Of a stretch of DNA of 64,000 nt, positions 20,165 to 30,300 are shown piece after piece. The notes under the pieces are model-generated. The model did not search any database and was not told where the DNA came from. It saw nothing but the letters and a program-made list of their open reading frames with translations. Each line of letters starts with the position of its first letter. Position 1 is the stretch's first letter. The DNA lies in the NCBI GenBank assembly GCA_030323885.1, contig CM059191.1, positions 101,356,292 to 101,420,291 of the forward strand. Reading direction: 5' to 3'. Source of the DNA: Branchipolynoe longqiensis. Its lineage: Eukaryota; Annelida; Polychaeta; Phyllodocida; Polynoidae. The translations under genes and the position numbers were made by a program.

Positions 20165-20435
20165 TAATTATGCATCTGATGCATAATCCCCACGAATATG
20201 GCAATTCTTGCTGGTACAGCAACATTAACATTAAACTTACCTTGTATATTATTGCATTTATTTTATTGTTGGTTATCACATTTTATTTATATTTATATTA
20301 TTAGAATTGAGGCCTAGTGCCAGGAGTCTTGGCGCCGGGAGGCCGGGAACCCTAGCGCCGGGAAGCCGGGATTCCTTGCGCTGATAGTCTGCCGTCTCCT
20401 CCCACCCTGAACCCGAAACCTGTATGCCTATTATA
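20165..20435 (+). repeat. Dispersed repeat R2
   Basis: Starts GCATCTGATGCATAATCCCC and ends in a G+C-rich tail of GCCGGGA units. Shared with 20845-21035 (same strand) and 52110-52388 (opposite). Confidence 0.6.
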
Positions 20436-20845
20436 AATGCTATGCATATACCTATACCTACCTATACATACATATATATACATATACATTCATATACATT
20501 CATATACATACATACACATACATATACATATATGTACCTACATGTACATACACACATACATATGCATACATAAACATACATATGCATACATATGCATATG
20601 TATACATACATATGCATACATATACATACATATACATACATACATACTATTACTTATATCCTATTCACATCCATTTGTATATCTACCTACTATGGACCAA
20701 ATTATGTAACTACCATAGTCATGAGTCTGAAATAAAGAATTGAATGAATGAATATACATATACATACACATATATACATATACATACACATACATACATA
20801 TCCATACATATACATACATACACATACATACATACACATAACATT
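20436..20845. repeat. CATA-type microsatellite block
   Basis: Imperfect (CATA)n, (CATATA)n and (CATACA)n at 20440-20645 and 20748-20840. Overlapping reading frames are artefacts of the repeat. Confidence 0.8.
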
Positions 20846-21035
20846 ATCTGATGCATAATCCCCACGAATATGGCATTTCTTGCTGGTACAACAACATTAA
20901 TAAAAGCTTACCCTGTATATTATTGCATTTATATTTAATTTATTTTATTGTTGGTTATCACATTTTATTTATATTTATATTATCTGAATTGAGGTCTAGT
21001 GCCGGGAGTCTCGGTGCCGGGAGGCCGGGAGGACC
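20845..21035 (+). repeat. Dispersed repeat R2, second copy
   Basis: Collinear with 20165-20350 as far as the GCCGGGAGGCCGGGA tail, then truncated. Confidence 0.6.
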
Positions 21036-21069
21036 ACTCTACAATATGTTATGCAGTCATCTCTAAATA

Positions 21070-21412
21070 CAGTATGTATTCACATATATATATATATATG
21101 TATATATAACTATGTAGTCATATATATAGGTCTCCATATGTATATATTTATACATATATGTAGATGTGAATGCATGTATATATAGACATATATATACATA
21201 GGTGCATATCTAATATTTATATATGTATATACACATAGGTATATGTATATTTATATGTATACACATATGTATGTGTATATGTATATTTATATCTATATAT
21301 ATATATTATATGTATATACATGTATATGTAGATCTAAAAATAATGCCAATAATAATTAAAATAATATGGTAATAATAATGACAATAATAATGATAATAAC
21401 AATGATAATAAT
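21070..21412. repeat. TA-rich microsatellite and AAT-trinucleotide flank
   Basis: TATATG/TATA repeats (21075-21330) are followed by an imperfect AAT/GAT trinucleotide tract. Read on the minus strand, the last ~90 bp match 50880-50975, which defines the target of element A. Confidence 0.7.
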
Positions 21413-21749
21413 AATTCACCAACGAGACACCAAGACAACGCGACATATAAGTTATTTGGACAGAATTTAATATAATCTGTTCAAGTTACAATAATCATGT
21501 AGCTATGAGGCGCAGGGCCAGACATTTAAGAATCTGCTCACGCTGAATGAGCTGCATATCGTTTGTGATCATTCGTGTTCAATGCTGTGCGGCGACAGAG
21601 GCCTCTTGGGTAATATCGTTCATCAAAGTCAGTGTCAAGATAGTTCAAGTTAAGTCACATAAATCATAGCGCAATATCAAGGCTGAAAAACAAACATGTT
21701 AACACGATATATATAGTACGTAAATACACGAGCAGCTCCCGATCAGCGC

Positions 21750-22697
21750 TCAAACCAATAAATCTGCGAGCGCTGTTGGAGCTGCCGAGATGTGAAAGGC
21801 CCTTAAGTAGGAGTTGACCGCCGAGCTACGCCACGTCCCCGCCGCCATTAACTGGTCTAGAGTCAACCCAAAACCCTGACACGCCTGGGTGGCCCCTCTC
21901 CTGAGTCCATGTAGGGTCAGCCCTTTGTCAACTCCGAACACCGTGTACGAGGCCACCCTGAGGGCTCTGGTGAGAGTTGCGAGGGTGAGCTGCGTACCAT
22001 CAGCCAGTAGGAAAGCAGGGGACTCCGGCAGCAGGGTTACTGCTCGAGAGTAGTTATCCCAGGCGGTCACAGGGCAGTAGGGGGAACCCGGAATGGCCGG
22101 CAGGCGGAACACCACCGGGGGGTCTGAGGCGGACCTTGTCTTGGAGGACCTCAAGGTTACTGTGAGCGACCCCCTTCGCCGTCTGATATCTTTACCCTTG
22201 AGTACGTGTGGGGAACCCGTGGCTCCAACAGAGAGATTAGCGATGTTTGACTGTCTGATCAGGGTCAGGTAGGTGATCACGAGAGCGATAATGATGACAT
22301 GCGGCCTGGGGGACATGTTTGTTAGGGACACTATGATAGCCTTGAATTCTCGGGGGGTGACAGGAGTGGCTCTAGCGACTACGTGCTTTGACGCTTTGAG
22401 AATACCTCGCTTGAAAGTTCTTAACTCCGGAGCTTCGAAGGCCAAGCCCATACCTGACATGCTTAACACCCAGACTTTTACTGAGCTGAAGTAGTTCAGC
22501 ACTGCGCCGGGCGATCTGAGCCGGTCGGATAGGAAGAGCAAGAAGGACATAAGGTCATAGGTGGACGGGGAACTCGGACGTAACTTGTTCTTGTTACAGA
22601 AGTCAAGATACACCCGGACGTGGGCTGCCTTATTCTGCCACGTCCGCGGGGCCAGAGCGCAGGTGTAGAGGCTAATGAGCCGATTGTGGTGACTCAT
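21750..22697 (-). CDS. Tyrosine recombinase of element A
   Basis: A 315-residue protein that would integrate the circular DNA copy of the retrotransposon. The catalytic residues of the family are all visible: R148 in LIRQSN, K186 in SSKTR, H263 and R266 in LHGLRRG, W289 in GTW and nucleophile Y297 in NSYLRA. The N-terminal 110 residues look like the helical DNA-binding domain. ATG at 22697 is the first in-frame start, yet the in-frame codons just upstream (encoding LYLPGYA) are also conserved in element B, so translation may begin further upstream on a spliced message. The frame has no internal stop. Length and motif order are normal for YR retroelement recombinases. Confidence 0.85.
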   Translation of the reverse strand: MSHHNRLISLYTCALAPRTWQNKAAHVRVYLDFCNKNKLRPSSPSTYDLMSFLLFLSDRLRSPGAVLNYFSSVKVWVLSMSGMGLAFEAPELRTFKRGILKASKHVVARATPVTPREFKAIIVSLTNMSPRPHVIIIALVITYLTLIRQSNIANLSVGATGSPHVLKGKDIRRRRGSLTVTLRSSKTRSASDPPVVFRLPAIPGSPYCPVTAWDNYSRAVTLLPESPAFLLADGTQLTLATLTRALRVASYTVFGVDKGLTLHGLRRGATQACQGFGLTLDQLMAAGTWRSSAVNSYLRAFHISAAPTALADLLV

Positions 22698-22705
22698 TGC
22701 GTATC

Positions 22706-22741
22706 CTGGAAGATAGAGGCAAAAAAGTTACTATCTTCCAG
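22706..22741 (-). promoter_or_regulatory. Conserved hairpin with splice-acceptor-like end (element A)
   Basis: Perfect 11-bp arms CTGGAAGATAG and CTATCTTCCAG enclose a 14-nt loop that is T-rich on the coding strand. The 3' arm is preceded by a pyrimidine tract and ends CCAG before GATAC, as in a 3' splice site. Element B has the same structure at the same place. Its function is unknown. Confidence 0.6.
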
Positions 22742-22750
22742 TGACAGCAT

Positions 22751-25285
22751 TTAGATGTTACATGATAAAATGTTAAGTGAGATGTGAACATTTATTTCAA
22801 GAAGATTTCGATCGGCGCACATTTTTTGCGCTTTACTTGCAGCTGTAGTGGAATGTGGGGCTCTACTTAATGCGTCGGCTAGTATTAAGTCATTACCAGG
22901 TTTATGGAGTACTTCAACCTCACAGTTCTTATGAGCTGCAATCAGCCATAGCTGTCGGGCACACGCACATAGGACTTTCTCTTTACCTTTACCTGAATCT
23001 AGTACCTGTTGTGATGATAGACTGTCGGTGTTTACTTTTATCAAATAATCATGTGGTTCTGGTGGTAGTAAATGTGTTACAGCGTGTACTAGGTTAAGTG
23101 CTTCTAGTTGCGTTATTGCTAGGTCTTTTTGTAATAAATTTGAATCGTAGATAGACTTGTAGAATGCTACTTTGGAGAACGCTCCTCCCGCCTTTAAGGT
23201 GGAGTCGCATTCTATCACCCATTCGGTTCGTGGTGCTTGTGGTAATAATTGCTTACCGTTAAATGCGGATGCGAAACATTGAAACCATTCGAGGTCCCTC
23301 AGCATATCCTTATCGAACGTGTATTGACCTGTATGGGGGGCTTTCCGTAATGCTTCAAGTACTCTATTGGAGAATCTAACTGCAGGTTTTATACACTTAG
23401 ATAAATGTTGCAGCTTGCCTGCTAGGCTTTGTAGTTGCTTCTTAGAGCAGGTACGTTTATTTTTCCAAAGTTGACATTCCTCTAATACATCCTGTAATTT
23501 ATCTTGGGGTAGGGTAACTGTCATTGCGACCGAATCGATTAGGAAGCCTAACCAGGTGATGGAGGTAGACGGGGGGGTACACTTTTCGAGAGCTAGAGTT
23601 AGGCCAAGTTGTGAAGTTAGGTTTATAAATTCAGCGTAAGCAGCGTTGGCTTTTGATTCAGTATCCTCGATACCTATAAAATCATCTAGGTAGCATAAAG
23701 AAAAAATAGATTGATTACGTAATAACCAAACGACTGCCCTGGTTGTACGTGCACATGCTAGTGCGGAGGTTCTGCACCCAAAGGGAGGTGCCAGGTCTAT
23801 ATAAATATTGCCGTTGATTGATATACCCAAGAGGGGAAGGGAGAGTGGGCAGACCCTCAGCTGGCGATAGGCGCGTGCAAGGTCACCGCCCCACATCCAG
23901 GCACCCCTACCTAGGATTGTAAGTCTATCGGTAAGGGTTGATACCGAGGGAAGGAAGAAATTAAACGGCTTGCCTAGATAATAGCCCTTAACTATACCCG
24001 CGTTTACACTTTTTCCTTTAGGAAAACTCAGGTCAATGATTATTCTTTTTTGGAGTGAGTTCTTTTTTGGCCGTGTCATCATTGGGCTAATTTGACACCA
24101 GGGTTCAAATGGGGGGGTCTGGAATGGGCCTAGTAGCGCACCTAGGGATATTTCTTTGTCTAGAAATGCGTAGATGTGTGTGATGTCGTCACTTGATTTT
24201 GAGTGATTCTTATACGTGGGGATGGGGGCCTTCTTGGAGGAGTAATCAATAGGCCAGCCAAATTCTAGATGATCTACTAGTAAAACATCTGGGTAATTAA
24301 GGAGAACTGCACGCCATTTTGGAATATTTAGACCAGAGGGAAGCGATATTTTTGCTCCCATATAGTTAGGGAGACCAGTTGATCGAACCTGATTGTAAAT
24401 CTGGCCATAGGAGGAAGTGTGTGGGACCCATGGTATTTCTGCGGTATGGGGCCAGAAGGTGCATAGTGAGTCCTTAAACTCCAGTGGTGTGGGGGGGGGG
24501 ACAAATGTTTGAGATTGAGTTTTGGGTAGAGCGGATAATACAACTTGAATGGGGGCGTCGAACCAGTTAGTTGTTAGCGATGGAAAAGACAGTTGATTAT
24601 TTGCATTTAACGGAGGATTCAACACAGTTACAGGTTTGATAGTCATATTTACAGATTGAGATTGAGTATTATTAGTTTTGACTTTCTCAGGTTCTGAGAC
24701 GACCTGCAGTTTAGGGCTGATAGATTTATCTTGTTTCAGTTCGACCAAGTTACAGTTATCAATATATTGCGGGTCATCAAGATTAGGGCTCAAGGGTTGC
24801 TTAGTTACCACTGATACGGCTGAATTAAGTGGAAATTGTGGCGACACGTTATCAGTACTCGGTTCATTAAGATTACTCTTTTCTAGATTTGGTAACATAA
24901 CAGTAGAATTAGTATTTGAGCAGATATCGTTATAACTTACACCAGTGCCTGCTGCCTCTGCTGCCTTTTTGTCTAAGAATTTTCTTTTCTTTAGACAGTC
25001 CTGCTCCTTATGCTGCAGGATGCGCTTAAATTTATAAGCGCACCACGCGCAGATGTGTGGGGCTCGATCGGGGGCAGTACCGTGTGACACATTGAAACCA
25101 CACTCTTTACCCCAGTTCCAGTTATAACAGGGCTTGCCGTCATTGTCTCTGGAGTACTCCTCTCTCTGGTTGACAGGGAGGGGGTTAACAGGGACGTTTG
25201 ACGCAGAGGACCCACTCTGTGTAGATGGAGCCGCAGGTCGAGCGGTGGAAGCGGGGGTATACCTAGACTCAGTTGCATATTGACC
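22751..25285 (-). CDS. Reverse transcriptase-RNase H polyprotein of element A
   Basis: Copies element RNA into DNA and degrades the RNA strand. The frame is open from the frame change near 25287 to the stop at 22751. It begins in the Gag zinc-binding region (CYNWNWGKEC, then HICAWC and HKEQDC, giving CX8C, CX2C and HX4C spacings). A variable linker of about 130 residues follows, then RT with the catalytic YLDDF (about 23690), RNase H with ECDST (about 23215) and DSLSSQQVL, and the closing ADALSR (about 22880). No methyltransferase domain of the DIRS-1 type is seen, and the recombinase is a separate downstream frame. In element B the matching protein is fused in frame to Gag. Confidence 0.85.
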   Translation of the reverse strand, partial: GQYATESRYTPASTARPAAPSTQSGSSASNVPVNPLPVNQREEYSRDNDGKPCYNWNWGKECGFNVSHGTAPDRAPHICAWCAYKFKRILQHKEQDCLKKRKFLDKKAAEAAGTGVSYNDICSNTNSTVMLPNLEKSNLNEPSTDNVSPQFPLNSAVSVVTKQPLSPNLDDPQYIDNCNLVELKQDKSISPKLQVVSEPEKVKTNNTQSQSVNMTIKPVTVLNPPLNANNQLSFPSLTTNWFDAPIQVVLSALPKTQSQTFVPPPTPLEFKDSLCTFWPHTAEIPWVPHTSSYGQIYNQVRSTGLPNYMGAKISLPSGLNIPKWRAVLLNYPDVLLVDHLEFGWPIDYSSKKAPIPTYKNHSKSSDDITHIYAFLDKEISLGALLGPFQTPPFEPWCQISPMMTRPKKNSLQKRIIIDLSFPKGKSVNAGIVKGYYLGKPFNFFLPSVSTLTDRLTILGRGAWMWGGDLARAYRQLRVCPLSLPLLGISINGNIYIDLAPPFGCRTSALACARTTRAVVWLLRNQSIFSLCYLDDFIGIEDTESKANAAYAEFINLTSQLGLTLALEKCTPPSTSITWLGFLIDSVAMTVTLPQDKLQDVLEECQLWKNKRTCSKKQLQSLAGKLQHLSKCIKPAVRFSNRVLEALRKAPHTGQYTFDKDMLRDLEWFQCFASAFNGKQLLPQAPRTEWVIECDSTLKAGGAFSKVAFYKSIYDSNLLQKDLAITQLEALNLVHAVTHLLPPEPHDYLIKVNTDSLSSQQVLDSGKGKEKVLCACARQLWLIAAHKNCEVEVLHKPGNDLILADALSRAPHSTTAASKAQKMCADRNLLEINVHISLNILSCNI

Positions 25286-26178
25286 ACCCCCCGTGATTGC
25301 AACACTCGTACTGCCTCAGTGGAAACGTCCCGTTGAACGTCCTTGATTGCTATTGCATCTAGCCACCCCTCCTTTAAGCGCCCGTCTGCTACCAACTGGA
25401 AAGTTCTTTCCGACCAACGGCGGCAGGTGGGCCAGTCCCAGGTGATGGCCATTCTAGCTAGGTCTTCCTCATGTTGAAGCACTGCTGTGACCCATGGTCG
25501 AGGGAAATCGGGTTGGGCCAGCATTACTCTAAGCGCAAAGAAGTACTCAGCCCAGGTCGCTTCACCCACGCCTATCTTCTTAAAGTTATCGCCCCGCGTT
25601 ATGAAATTATGTGGGTAGAACTTCGTACCTGGGGGCTTGTGTAAGGCGTGGGTCGAGTTGATCAGGTAGTCGGCTGTGATGGGAGCCTGAGGCTGCAGCT
25701 GCTGGTAGAGAGGGGCGGCGGCGGGGGCTGCCGGCGGTGTCGGAGTAACCGGCTGCGGAGCGGCCGGCGGCGGGGCGTCAGCCGCCGGGCGGTTGGATGA
25801 GGCGAGACGGGAGACACCAGGAGGCACCCTCTCGGGGGCACGATGTCTAGGAGTTGGAGAGAACGAGGAAAACCCGGATCGAGGGGTCGAGGCGTGATCC
25901 GGAGGCGAGTAGGGGCCCGGAACTGGAGTGTGCCCAGTCGGCTTACCGGCGCGTTGTTCTAATGCCGCCAGTCTGGCCTCCAAGCCCGATAGACTGCCGG
26001 TGACTGAGGGTGGGGCGATGCCCGGAGTGTCTAGTACGGAAACACCGTCTGAACCCGACTCTTCTGAGGATGAAGGGGGCCGGCACGATGAGAACTGCTT
26101 ACGAGGCCTTAACCCTCTCCGAGATAGCCCAGACGAACCTGGGGGATGCCCACGTCGTTTCCTAGTTGGGGGTGGCAT
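24991..26178 (-). CDS. Gag of element A
   Basis: A structural protein for the retrotransposon particle (inferred from position). ATG at 26178 opens MPPPTRKRRGHPP, as in element B. Next come a Ser-rich acidic part, a short coiled coil (LSGLEARLAALEQR, about residues 63-76) and a Pro/Ala-rich linker. A conserved domain follows (FITRGDNF, then GEATWAEYF, HEEDLARMA, TWDWPTCRRWSER and IKDVQRDV). The homologous part stops near 25293; the remaining codons to 24991 are out-of-frame sequence that overlaps the RT frame. A run of six C (G on the coding strand, 25287-25292) marks the change, consistent with a one-base loss or a programmed -1 shift. Confidence 0.75.
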   Translation of the reverse strand: MPPPTRKRRGHPPGSSGLSRRGLRPRKQFSSCRPPSSSEESGSDGVSVLDTPGIAPPSVTGSLSGLEARLAALEQRAGKPTGHTPVPGPYSPPDHASTPRSGFSSFSPTPRHRAPERVPPGVSRLASSNRPAADAPPPAAPQPVTPTPPAAPAAAPLYQQLQPQAPITADYLINSTHALHKPPGTKFYPHNFITRGDNFKKIGVGEATWAEYFFALRVMLAQPDFPRPWVTAVLQHEEDLARMAITWDWPTCRRWSERTFQLVADGRLKEGWLDAIAIKDVQRDVSTEAVRVLQSRGVVNMQLSLGIPPLPPLDLRLHLHRVGPLRQTSLLTPSLSTRERSTPETMTASPVITGTGVKSVVSMCHTVLPPIEPHTSARGALINLSASCSIRSRTV

Positions 26179-26268
26179 GATAGACGAGTACGTTGAAATT
26201 AGATGTTGCCTGCTCGGGAGTCGGAGGGCGAGTGACGAATGCGCGGCTTGACCCAGGATCCACCTGGC

Positions 26269-26310
26269 GTCTCGTTGGCGAATTACAGATGTTAGCGGGC
26301 TAACATCCCC
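26269..26310 (-). repeat. Terminal A repeat with nested palindrome (element A)
   Basis: Inner arms GATGTTAGC/GCTAACATC (26288-26296, 26299-26307) surround GG. Outside them AATTCGCCAACGAGAC is the inverted partner of the element's other end (GTCTCGTTGGTGAATT, 21413-21428). The same inner palindrome sits at the start of element B. It is a likely recombinase binding site. Confidence 0.6.
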
Positions 26311-26840
26311 AATGATAATAACGACGATAATAATAACACATTTTTAGGGTCCCTTCAAAATACTACCATTTATTATACAATAAAGTCAGTGGGATCTCAT
26401 GTGACCTTATAACCACATGAAAGTTTGGTTTAACTGTACCGGAAGTGGCCTGGGCATGAAATTCTGTTTGGATTAACTGATAATTTGGATTAAACAACTT
26501 TGGTTTAACCAACTTTTTTATATGATAAATGGTAGTATTTTGCGGGCTGCCAAAAAAAGTTTGGATTAACCGATCGTTTGGTTTAAACCGAGCTTGGTTT
26601 AACAGGGTTGTACTGCATCCATATATAAACTTATATTTGGTGAGTGGTTGGCATTTTTATTTGATTTATTTTACTTTTGTTTATTACTTTTTACTTCTAT
26701 TCAAATATTTGGGATGTGGTGGAGGGAGGCCCGGAACCGAGAAGCTGGGAGGCTATACATACCATTTTAAATGCGATAAAGTGTTTATTAATATATGTGT
26801 ATGTGTGTATATGTATATGTGTATATATGTGTATATATGT
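26311..26840. repeat. Flank between elements A and B: AAT tract and pogo-like subterminal repeats
   Basis: An AAT/GAT tract abuts element A. About 26540-26840 matches the sequence at 49900-50215 in opposite orientation, including GGTTTAAACCGAGCTTGG and GTTTGGATTAACCGATCG. Such repeated words near an end that reads CAACCCCGTTAAACC (50130) recall Tc1/mariner-pogo termini. Confidence 0.45.
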
Positions 26841-26941
26841 ATATATGCTGTAAAAACAATAAAATAAATCAAATACAATAATATTTAAGGTAGGTTTTTC
26901 TTAATGTTGTACCAGCAAGACGAGCCATCTTTGTGGTGATT

Positions 26942-27069
26942 GCGCATGTTGGCGGAGGCTAACATGTCTAATTTGCTAACGAGGCAACTGTCTGACCTCC
27001 TTTCCTCGTTTCCGGTTTCTGTTTTCTACCTCACTTCTTTTCCGCCTCCAACCGTTTCACTTCGCTTCC
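26942..27069 (+). repeat. A1 terminal repeat of element B
   Basis: Begins GCGCATGTTGGCGGAGGC. Imperfect inverted arms CATGTTGGC/GCTAACATG (26945-26953, 26958-26966) correspond to the palindrome at the end of element A. Repeated at 31760-31888 as A2. Confidence 0.85.
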
Positions 27070-27091
27070 TAGAGTTACTTGCCTGTCTGTC

Positions 27092-27305
27092 ATGCCACCT
27101 GGGAAGAAGCGCCGGGGGCGTCCCCCGCTGTCACAGCTGTCATGCCCGGGAAGGTTGGTCCGGGCGCGGTCAACGAGAAGTGCTGCAACGACTGTTCATA
27201 CAATGTCATCGTCTTCGCAGGCTTCTGACGGGGAGTTGGTGCCAGGTAGTGGTAGAGTCCGAGAGAGAGGAACTGGCTAGGCTGAGGAAAGCAGTAAAAG
27301 CGTAG
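27092..27305 (+). pseudogene. Gag N-terminus of element B, in two frames
   Basis: ATG at 27092 starts MPPGKKRRGRPPLSQ, matching the Gag start of element A, and stays open to 27280. The coiled-coil part expected next (ESEREELARLRKAVKA) lies in a second frame ending at TAG 27303. The rest of Gag lies in a third frame from 27319. Two +1 changes are therefore needed to read a complete Gag. Either this copy is damaged or the RNA is processed. Confidence 0.6.
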
Positions 27306-27318
27306 TGTTGCGGCAAGG

Positions 27319-30300
27319 TTGGAAGCGTTGGAGTCACGTTCGCCGGCTCGCGTGAAGGCGGGGCGGTCAAGGCTGCCGAGGTGCATTAGCCCACTTTCGG
27401 ACAGTGACCGGCAGAGTGCAGGTTGTGCAACGCCATGTCATAGAGGTAGAAGGGTGTCGGAGAGCTCAGTGTCCCCAGTGATTTTCCCGAGAGAGGAGGT
27501 GGGTCGGTCCAGGTCAAGATACCGGCGAGAAACGCCCCGTGTTCGTAGCAGGTCACCGGCGCCGCCGCCGCGGCCATTGCGACTAGCTGAGCCGAGGGTG
27601 GATGGTTTGCTTCGAGCAACACCTGGGCTTCGCAAAGGCAAAGGTACGAAACTGCTTCCGCATTTATTTATTACGCGTGGTGATAATTTCAGGCAAATTG
27701 CAATGGGGGAAGCAACATGGGCTGAGTACTTCTTGGCTTTGAGGCAGTTGGCAGTCGAACCGGTTTTTCCGGACGAATGGTGGCCGCCTCTGTTGAGGCA
27801 TGAGGAGGAGTTGGCGCGAATGGCGGTGATTTGGGAGTGGCAGACGTGCCGTCGCTGGTCGGAGCGGGTGTTCCAATTGGTAGAGAGTGGACGGCTTAGG
27901 CATGGTTTGTTGGATGAAGAGAAGATTAAAGACTTGCAAAGGGACATATGTTCGGATGCCATGAAGGTGGCGCAGCAGAAAAGTGTGTCTGCACAGGCGT
28001 CGTTTCGCCACCAGTCTCAGGTGTCGGCTACAGTTTCGGTGCCACCGGGACAGTCGGTGCAGGCGCCTATTAATGCAAGGGAAGAGTATAATAAAGAAGT
28101 GGACGGGAAAGCGTGCTGGAAATGGAATTGGGGTAAAGACTGCGGTTTTGAGCAATCACATGGGGTGCATCCTGCACGGCTTCAGCATATCTGTGCGTGG
28201 TGCGCGTACAGATTTAAGCGTGTGCTTGTTCATAAGGAGCAAGACTGTTTGAAGAAGCGGGGTTTTCTTGATAGAAAGCCACCTGCTGAGGAGGTGAAGA
28301 CAGTAAGTGAACTTGAAATCTCCAAGAAAGTGACACAGTCTGAGCAAAGTTTAGATACGGTTGCTCTTAGTTTGCCAATTTGTAATGAAGGTAGTTTATC
28401 GGTATTGGATAAGAACGATAATGTGCAAGTCTCTAGTAGAATAATTTTGCAAGATGTTTCTGATTTGACTGTACCTGTGTCGTGTAATGTTAATGTTCCT
28501 ATTACTGCCGGATTGATTGAACCTTCTGAACATAGAGTTCTTTGTATGCCAGTGCAGCAGCATGATAATAGCATTGTTGTGTCTAATCATGTCGCGCCTG
28601 CTATAATTAGTGTTGACGCGCCGCTGCTAATTGCCAAAGTTGGTCCCAGTCATGCGGCTGACCTATTATTGCCTGTACACGGAACAGCTGATCGCTATGC
28701 GCAAGCTATGTCTTTGGATATATCGTTACCAGAAATAATGTTCGATTGGTTTGACAATAATTGTTTAGTAAGAGACGATGATGTTTTTGTTCCGCCACCT
28801 TCTCCCCTTATGTTCAGGATAACTCTTGATAGGTTCTGGCCGTTTACTGCGAATACGATTGAGACAGATAGTTTGCCTTACTGTAAGATATATAAGGCGG
28901 TAAGGGATACGGCGTTGCCTAATTATTTAGGGGCTCGGATTCCGATTAAGTCAGGTTTGAATATTTCGGTCTGGAAAGATTTGTTGGTTGATTTCCCTGA
29001 TTCTCTTTTGGTAGATCATCTTGAGTTCGGCTGGCCTCTGGACTACACGTCAGGGGTAGTTCCAGTTCCGACTTTGATAAATCATACGCGTGAAGCAAGC
29101 TCTGATGTCCATATAGCTAATTATATCAGTAAAGAGTTGGAAATGGGTGCGCTGTTGGGTCCGTTTTTTGAAGCTCCTTTTCAGCCCTGGTTTCAGATAA
29201 GTCCTCTAATGACTAGGCCGAAAAAGAATTCTAGCATGCGACGAGTGATTATGGATTTAAGTTTTCCTCTAGGTAAGAGTGTTAATTCAGGGATAGTTAA
29301 AGGGTTTTATCAAGGCAGACAGTTTAATTTCTCGCTTCCTTCAATAGCGACACTCACTGATAGGTTGACGCTTTTGGGCTCTTCGTCTTGGTTGTGGTCG
29401 GCTGATTTGGCGCGGGCATATCGCCAGTTGCGTGTCTGCCCGCTTTCTGTGCCTTTATTAGGTATTTCGTTAGGTAGTAAGTTTTATATTGATATTGCGC
29501 CTCCGTTTGGCTGCAGGACGTCTGCGTTAGCATGCGCTAGGATGACGCGTGCGGTTGTTTGGTTACTTAGGAAAGAAGGGTATTTTGTCCTCTGTTATCT
29601 AGATGATTTTGTAGGTTTAGAAAGTTCGAAAGAGAAGGCAAGTGAGGCATATGGGAGGTTTCTGGAATTAACGGCTTTGTTAGGTTTGGACTTAGCGTTG
29701 AGTAAGTGTTCCCCTCCCGTGACAGCTTTGATCTGGTTAGGGTTTCTGGTGGATGTCGTGGAGATGTCAGTATCAATTCCTAAAGAGAAGCTGGAGGAAG
29801 TAGTGGAAGAATGTGTTGCGTGGAAAAAGAAGAAAGTGGCGTCGAGGAAGCAGTTTCAGAGTATTGTAGGGAAGCTTCAGCATATTGCTAAGTGCGTAAA
29901 GCCAGCGGCGAGATTTACAAATAGAATTCTAGCAGCATTGAGGTTGTCTCCAATTTTAGGTCTGTATAGTTTTGATCAAGATGTTTTGCTGGACCTTGAC
30001 TGGTTTGAGAAGTTTGCGTCTAGTTTTAATTCGAAGCTTTTACTTCCATCGGCACCAAGGACTCCTTGGGTGCTCGAGTGTGATGCAACGTTGTTTGGAG
30101 GAGGAGGTTTCTCTTCCGAATGTTTCTTTGCGGGGAAGTTTACTGATGATGTTACTGTTTTGGGTCTCTCGATTGCTCAGCTTGAGGCTTTGACGTTAGT
30201 ACATGCTGTTCGGGCGCTTATGCCGTCTTCGCCGGCTAGCTTTGAGATTGTGGTTTATACCGATAATTTAGGTTCCCAGCAAGTGCTGTCGTCGGGCAAA

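Larger units (their letters stand above)
21413..26310 (-). mobile_element. YR retrotransposon A (Ngaro/DIRS-like), 4.9 kb
   Basis: Encodes, in minus-strand order, Gag, RT-RNase H and a tyrosine recombinase. The 5' end (26310) directly follows ATT and begins GGGGATGTTAGC. The 3' end is GTCTCGTTGGTGAATT, also finishing in ATT. The flanks joined across the element match an uninterrupted copy at about 50852-50975, with one ATT repeat of difference. Only one copy of the B terminal region follows the recombinase, and no internal A2 is seen, so the split-repeat structure of element B is incomplete here. The recombinase and RT frames are open; the Gag to RT transition carries a frame change. Confidence 0.8.

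Noticed and set aside
22273..24935. Plus-strand frames across element A
   Set aside because: Shadows of the minus-strand RT and recombinase genes.
21413..26310. Classic DIRS-1 type element with inverted LTRs
   Set aside because: A short inverted motif exists at the two ends, but no long inverted repeats, no internal complementary region and no methyltransferase domain; the proteins match element B, which has split direct repeats.
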